Below are positions 4,523-7,936 of a stretch of DNA of 7,936 nucleotides, in pieces (the stretch's first letter is position 1; the number at the start of each line of letters is the position of its first letter). A model generated the notes under the pieces. The model made no database searches. It was given only the letters and a program-made list of their open reading frames with translations, and was not told the origin of the DNA. A program made the translations under genes and the position numbers. Origin of the DNA: Bacteroidales bacterium (lineage in GTDB: Bacteria; Bacteroidota; Bacteroidia; Bacteroidales; F082); contig JALNZT010000073.1 of assembly GCA_023229135.1 (NCBI GenBank), positions 1 to 7,936 on the forward strand, read 5' to 3'.

Positions 4523-5905
4523 TTATAGCTTCTCTACCAACTGCATCATTTGAGTTGCCAGATTTTCTGCTTCAGCTTTCGATTTACCTTCGGCATACAC
4601 CCGAATAATCGGTTCTGTATTTGATTTACGCAGGTGAACCCAGCCATCCTCAAAATCTATTTTCAGCCCGTCAATTCTTGTAGTCTGTTCATTTTTATAA
4701 TGTTGCGCCATCGCTTCGAGCACCGCATCCACATCAGTTCCCGGCCTAAGCTGTATCTTATTTTTCGACATAAAATAAGCCGGGTAAGTTTCGCGCAGCG
4801 CAGAAACAGATTTTTTTTGATGCGCCAGGTGACTCAAAAACAAGGCAATCGCAACAAGCGCATCGCGGCCATAATGCAGCTCGGGATAGATGATGCCACC
4901 ATTGCCTTCGCCACCGATAATGGCGTTTGTGGCCTTCATCAGCTCCACCACATTTACCTCGCCCACAGCAGAGGCACTGTATTGCTGTCCATGCTTTTGG
5001 GTAATATCGCGCAGAGCACGTGAAGAAGATAAGTTAGAAACCGTGGCACCCGGACTGTGCTGCAACACATAATCGGCAACAGCCACCAGCGTATATTCCT
5101 CACCAAACATTTCGCCTTTTTCGTCCACAATAGCCAGCCTGTCCACATCAGGATCCACCACAAAACCTAAATCAGCTTTTTCTTTGACCACCAGCTCCGA
5201 TAAATCGGTCAGGTGTTCGGGCAGCGGCTCGGGATTATGCGGGAATTTGCCATTTGGCTCGCAATAAAGCGGGAAAATGGTTTTAACACCCAGTGCCTTT
5301 AGCAATGCGGGAATAGCCAGTCCGCCGGTAGAATTTACAGCATCAACAGCTATTTTAAAATCAGCGGCGGCAATGGCTTCTTTGTCAACCAAAGGCAAAT
5401 CAAGTACCATTTCGATATGTTTCCCTATCCAGCCTTGCTGTTCGGCATAGGTGCCAATATTTTCTATTTCAGCAAACTCAAAGTCTTCCTTTTCAGCCAT
5501 ATTCAATAGCCATTCGCCTTCTGAGGCGGAAATAAATTCACCTTTATTATTGAGCAATTTCAAGGCGTTCCATTGAGCCGGATTATGGCTGGCAGTGAGG
5601 ATAATTCCGCCATCGGCTTTTAAAGCAGCAACAGCCACTTCCACCGTAGGCGTAGTGCTTAACCCCACATCAATCACATGTACTCCCATCGCCTGTAAAG
5701 TACCACATACCAATTGATTAACAAAAAAACCCGACATGCGGGCATCGCGCCCAACCACAATGGTTAAACCCTTGCCATTGGCATCGCGCTCAAGCAGTTT
5801 TACAAAAGCTGCCGTAAATTTAGCAATATCTAAAGGGCTTAAACCTTCGCCCACTTTGCCACCAATCGTGCCCCTAATTCCTGAAATTGATTTTATAAGT
5901 GTCAT
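4523..5905 (-). CDS. glmM: Phosphoglucosamine mutase GlmM
   Basis: Interconverts glucosamine-6-phosphate and glucosamine-1-phosphate (EC 5.4.2.10), the cytosolic step leading to UDP-GlcNAc for peptidoglycan and lipid A. The protein has 460 aa and the four-domain alpha-D-phosphohexomutase layout. Visible motifs: N-terminal SGIRGTIGG (8-16); the active-site loop TASHNPAQWNALK with phosphoserine S106; the metal loop DPDVDR with D251, D253 and D255; the sugar-binding loop GGEGNGG (331-337); and the C-terminal phosphate-binding loop RKSNTEP (426-432). GEGNGG in place of the proteobacterial GEQSGH type is, as I recall, usual in Bacteroidota and archaeal-type enzymes. Phosphoglucomutase or phosphomannomutase activity cannot be excluded from sequence alone, but GlmM is the best fit for this clade. 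ATG 5905 is chosen because SGIRGT follows at the normal distance and an exact -7 element lies 23 bp upstream. The small RHH-like gene follows on the same strand, and the abgT-family gene diverges upstream. Confidence 0.93.
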   Translation of the reverse strand: MTLIKSISGIRGTIGGKVGEGLSPLDIAKFTAAFVKLLERDANGKGLTIVVGRDARMSGFFVNQLVCGTLQAMGVHVIDVGLSTTPTVEVAVAALKADGGIILTASHNPAQWNALKLLNNKGEFISASEGEWLLNMAEKEDFEFAEIENIGTYAEQQGWIGKHIEMVLDLPLVDKEAIAAADFKIAVDAVNSTGGLAIPALLKALGVKTIFPLYCEPNGKFPHNPEPLPEHLTDLSELVVKEKADLGFVVDPDVDRLAIVDEKGEMFGEEYTLVAVADYVLQHSPGATVSNLSSSRALRDITQKHGQQYSASAVGEVNVVELMKATNAIIGGEGNGGIIYPELHYGRDALVAIALFLSHLAHQKKSVSALRETYPAYFMSKNKIQLRPGTDVDAVLEAMAQHYKNEQTTRIDGLKIDFEDGWVHLRKSNTEPIIRVYAEGKSKAEAENLATQMMQLVEKL

Positions 5906-5928
5906 AAATGCATTGATTTGTTGATTTG

Positions 5929-5936
5929 CAAAAGTA
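5929..5936 (-). promoter_or_regulatory. glmM: -7 promoter element for glmM
   Basis: On the minus strand this reads TACTTTTG, an exact match to TAnnTTTG, ending 23 bp before the ATG at 5905. No TTTG is seen at the -33 spacing. It lies in the 163-bp divergent gap shared with the transporter gene. Confidence 0.5.
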
Positions 5937-6022
5937 GGAAAAGCCCACCAAGGGGCGAAGCTAAATTTTTACCGTGAAACGAAAACCCGCTTTTTTGTAG
6001 TGATTGATAGCTATTTATTTTA

Positions 6023-6030
6023 TATTTTCG
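6023..6030 (+). promoter_or_regulatory. Possible -7 element for the AbgT-family transporter gene
   Basis: TATTTTCG is one mismatch from TAnnTTTG and lies 38 bp before the ATG at 6069. TTGA at 6004-6007 is a poor and slightly close -33 candidate. This is the only reasonable plus-strand candidate I see in the divergent gap. Confidence 0.35.
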
Positions 6031-6068
6031 CTGCCCAAAGTCTGACAATTTTCACAAAGATTTAACTT

Positions 6069-7595
6069 ATGGCGCAGCTAAAAAACAAAAAATCATTTTT
6101 CGATAAGTTTTTACATTTTGTAGAAGTTGGAGGCAATGCCCTGCCCCATCCGGCAAGTATTTTCGCTATGCTTGCCGTTTCTGTTTTGCTGATTTCATGG
6201 CTGGGCCACCTGTTGGGCTGGACAGTGTATCATCCGGCAACCGAAGAAGAAGTTGCTATCATCAACCTGCTTTCAAAAGAAGGTGTGCACCGTATTTTTT
6301 TGAATATGGTGGACAATTACACTGGTTTTGCGCCGCTGGGAATTGTTATGGTGGCGCTGCTTGGTATTGGCATAGCCGAAAGCAGCGGCCTGATTGGCGC
6401 AGCCATCCGTTTGCTGGTGATAAAAGCGCCTTCGCGTATGCTCACTTTTGTGATTGTGCTGGCCGGAATTGTCTCCAATATGGCTTCCGACTTGGGTTAT
6501 GTGTTGATTATCCCGATGGCGGGAATTATTTTTCATGCTGTTGGCCGACATCCCATTGCTGGGATGGCAGCGGCTTTCGCAGGTGTTTCGGGTGGTTTTT
6601 CGGCAAATCTTTTTATTGGAACTATTGATCCACTACTTGCCGGAATTTCTACCGAATCAGCGCGTATATTAGACCCCGCATATTATGTTTTGCCTACGGC
6701 AAACTACTATTTTATGGCAGCTTCCACCTTCTTGATTGCCTTTTTAGGTACTTGGATCACCAATAAAATTGTAGAGCCACGCCTTGGAAAATACTCAGGC
6801 GATGTAGTTTCTGAACCCATTAATGCGCTAACATTAAAAGAAAAAAAAGCACTTCGCATTACGGTTTATGTAGCCATTGGTTGGTTAGTTTTGTTAGCTG
6901 CAACGCTTATTCCAGACCATGGATTTTTTCGCAGCGCAGATAATTCTATTCTGCACTCTCCCCTACTCAAAGGATTTATCGCCTTGCTGTTTTTTGCTGC
7001 CGGAAGTTTGGGTATCGTTTATGGTGCGCTTACCGGCAAGTTTAAAAATGATTCTGATGTAGTAAAAGGCATGGTCGAAAGTTTTAAAACCCTCTCTGCT
7101 TTTATGGTTTTGGTGTTTTTTGCAGCACAATTTGTGGCTTATTTCAAATGGAGCAATCTCGGCTTATATATCGCCATAGAAGGCGCTCATTTTCTGCAAA
7201 GCGTGCAGATGGGTACTGTGCCATTGCTGATACTTTTTGTTCTGTTATCCGGTTTTATCAACCTGTTTATGGGCAGTGCCTCCGCCAAATGGGCGATTTT
7301 AGGACCGGTATTTATTCCCATGTTTATGATTCTTGGTTTTTCTCCGGAACTGTCTCAAACGGTATTCCGCGTAGGCGATAGCATCACCAATATCATCTCG
7401 CCTATGATGAGTTTTTTCGCACTGATTATCGTTTATTTTGAAAAGTATGACTCAAAAGCAGGCATTGGCACGTTAATTTCCACTATGCTGCCTTATTCGT
7501 TGTTATTCTTTCTTTTTTGGACTGCATTTTTGATTGCTTGGGTACTTTTCAATATTCCTTTAGGACCAGGATCACCCATTCATTACCCCGGTTAA
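6069..7595 (+). CDS. AbgT-family inner-membrane transporter
   Basis: A 508-aa polytopic membrane protein of the AbgT family. Characterised members import p-aminobenzoyl-glutamate (E. coli AbgT) or export sulfonamides (Neisseria MtrF, Alcanivorax YdaH). The length and layout match the family. It has a short charged cytosolic start, then VGGNALPHPASIFAML (20-35) leading into the first membrane segment. Hydrophobic segments follow near 90-110, 123-158, 215-230, 262-282, 300-320, 342-358, 385-420 and 470-497. Family signature regions are present: GFSANLFIGTIDPLLAGIS (176-194), LFMGSASAKWAILGPVFIPM (399-418) and FRVGDSITNIISPMMSFF (433-450); the last two sit in the hairpin regions that form the substrate site in solved structures. 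The substrate here is unknown. No abgA/abgB peptidase genes are adjacent, so folate-fragment salvage is not indicated by context. The gene is a single-gene unit with its own terminator, divergent from glmM. Start ATG 6069 gives the normal family N-terminus. Confidence 0.92.
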   Translation: MAQLKNKKSFFDKFLHFVEVGGNALPHPASIFAMLAVSVLLISWLGHLLGWTVYHPATEEEVAIINLLSKEGVHRIFLNMVDNYTGFAPLGIVMVALLGIGIAESSGLIGAAIRLLVIKAPSRMLTFVIVLAGIVSNMASDLGYVLIIPMAGIIFHAVGRHPIAGMAAAFAGVSGGFSANLFIGTIDPLLAGISTESARILDPAYYVLPTANYYFMAASTFLIAFLGTWITNKIVEPRLGKYSGDVVSEPINALTLKEKKALRITVYVAIGWLVLLAATLIPDHGFFRSADNSILHSPLLKGFIALLFFAAGSLGIVYGALTGKFKNDSDVVKGMVESFKTLSAFMVLVFFAAQFVAYFKWSNLGLYIAIEGAHFLQSVQMGTVPLLILFVLLSGFINLFMGSASAKWAILGPVFIPMFMILGFSPELSQTVFRVGDSITNIISPMMSFFALIIVYFEKYDSKAGIGTLISTMLPYSLLFFLFWTAFLIAWVLFNIPLGPGSPIHYPG

Positions 7596-7629
7596 GCACT
7601 GAACTATAATCACTTAAACACTTATCAAC

Positions 7630-7665
7630 ATTTTTAACGTCTATTGTTGTTAAAAATTATTTTTT
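7630..7665 (+). terminator. Intrinsic terminator after the AbgT-family gene
   Basis: ATTTTTAAC (7630-7638) pairs perfectly with GTTAAAAAT (7649-7657) around a 10-nt loop, and the run TATTTTTT follows at once. The stem is AT-rich, as is common in this phylum. It lies 35 bp past the transporter stop codon and before the promoter of the next gene. Confidence 0.75.
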
Positions 7666-7757
7666 GAAAGTGTCTCATAGTCCATTTTCATTGTTACTTT
7701 TAACTTTCATTTAAATTAAAGGCTACCAATTGGACAGCTGTTGTGAGATATTTGTAT

Positions 7758-7765
7758 TAATTTTG
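7758..7765 (+). promoter_or_regulatory. -7 promoter element for the right-edge gene
   Basis: TAATTTTG matches TAnnTTTG exactly and ends 22 bp before the ATG at 7788. Candidate -33 TTG triplets lie at 7730-7732 and 7741-7743, at spacings somewhat too wide and too narrow. The promoter follows the transporter terminator, so this gene is its own transcription unit. Confidence 0.5.
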
Positions 7766-7787
7766 CGTTAAATTTCAAGATGAAATA

Positions 7788-7936
7788 ATGAGCGAAGACT
7801 TTCAATGGAATGACGATCATCAGGTAGAACAAATCCGAAGCCGCTTTGAAGCCATGATTCATAGCGGAGACACGGCTTATTTTGATGCCGAAGAGTTTGA
7901 GCTATTGATTGATTTCTATCAAAATGGTTTCAATAT
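7788..7936 (+). CDS. Start of a probable tetratricopeptide-repeat protein (cut by window edge)
   Basis: Only the first 49 codons are present, starting MSEDFQWNDDHQVEQIRSRF and continuing EAMIHSGDTAYFDAEEFELLIDFYQNGFN to the window edge. The segment is acidic. The pattern 'Y-F-D-x-E-E-F-x-x-L-I-D-F-Y' after a helical 'RFEAMI' stretch is one I associate with the N-termini of Bacteroidota TPR proteins, just before the repeats begin. No TPR unit is complete inside the window, so the assignment depends on sequence beyond 7936. There is no signal peptide; a cytosolic protein is likely. ATG 7788 is supported by the exact -7 element just upstream. Confidence 0.6.
   Translation, partial: MSEDFQWNDDHQVEQIRSRFEAMIHSGDTAYFDAEEFELLIDFYQNGFN

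Noticed and set aside
6197..6628. A 143-codon plus-strand frame inside the transporter gene, rich in Cys, Trp and Gly.
   Set aside because: It is fully contained in the AbgT-family gene in another frame; its odd composition reflects frame-shifted membrane-protein codons.

Overview
The window looks like chromosome from a member of the Bacteroidota. The evidence is that four of the seven promoter-position motifs listed here match the phylum's -7 consensus TAnnTTTG exactly, that purine-rich Shine-Dalgarno sequences are not evident, that one gene encodes a DUF6266-type protein (a family I know mainly from this phylum), and that the GlmM, RecR and 81-residue proteins read as Bacteroidota versions. 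I cannot place it to genus.

Left part (1 to about 2840), accessory in character: a minus-strand tyrosine recombinase (219-1622) with a complete R-K-H-R-H-Y active site and an unusual N-terminal part built from two copies of a short Trp-containing module. A 569-bp AT-rich gap follows, holding an 18-bp perfect palindrome and a promoter, then a plus-strand DUF6266 protein of unknown function (2192-2839). The two genes diverge from the AT-rich gap.

Middle part (2840-3581): a 742-bp stretch with no convincing gene. It holds a strong palindromic cluster: a 7-bp hairpin (3181-3198), a 165-bp element that folds back on itself along nearly its whole length and is bounded by a 9-bp inverted repeat (3214-3378), and another short hairpin (3423-3438). 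This structured repeat-like element is the least explained item in the window.

Right part (3582-7936), housekeeping: recR (recombinational repair) runs convergently, 3 bp apart, into a small basic ribbon-helix-helix-like protein whose C-terminus carries a QLNLF sequence resembling a sliding-clamp-binding motif. Upstream of that gene on the same strand is glmM (phosphoglucosamine mutase, cell-wall precursor synthesis). glmM diverges from an AbgT-family membrane transporter gene, which ends in a clear intrinsic terminator. The first 49 codons of a probable TPR-type protein run off the right edge.

No rRNA, tRNA, CRISPR array or insertion-sequence transposase was seen. I found no convincing attachment-site pair for the recombinase, so the limits of any mobile element are undefined.
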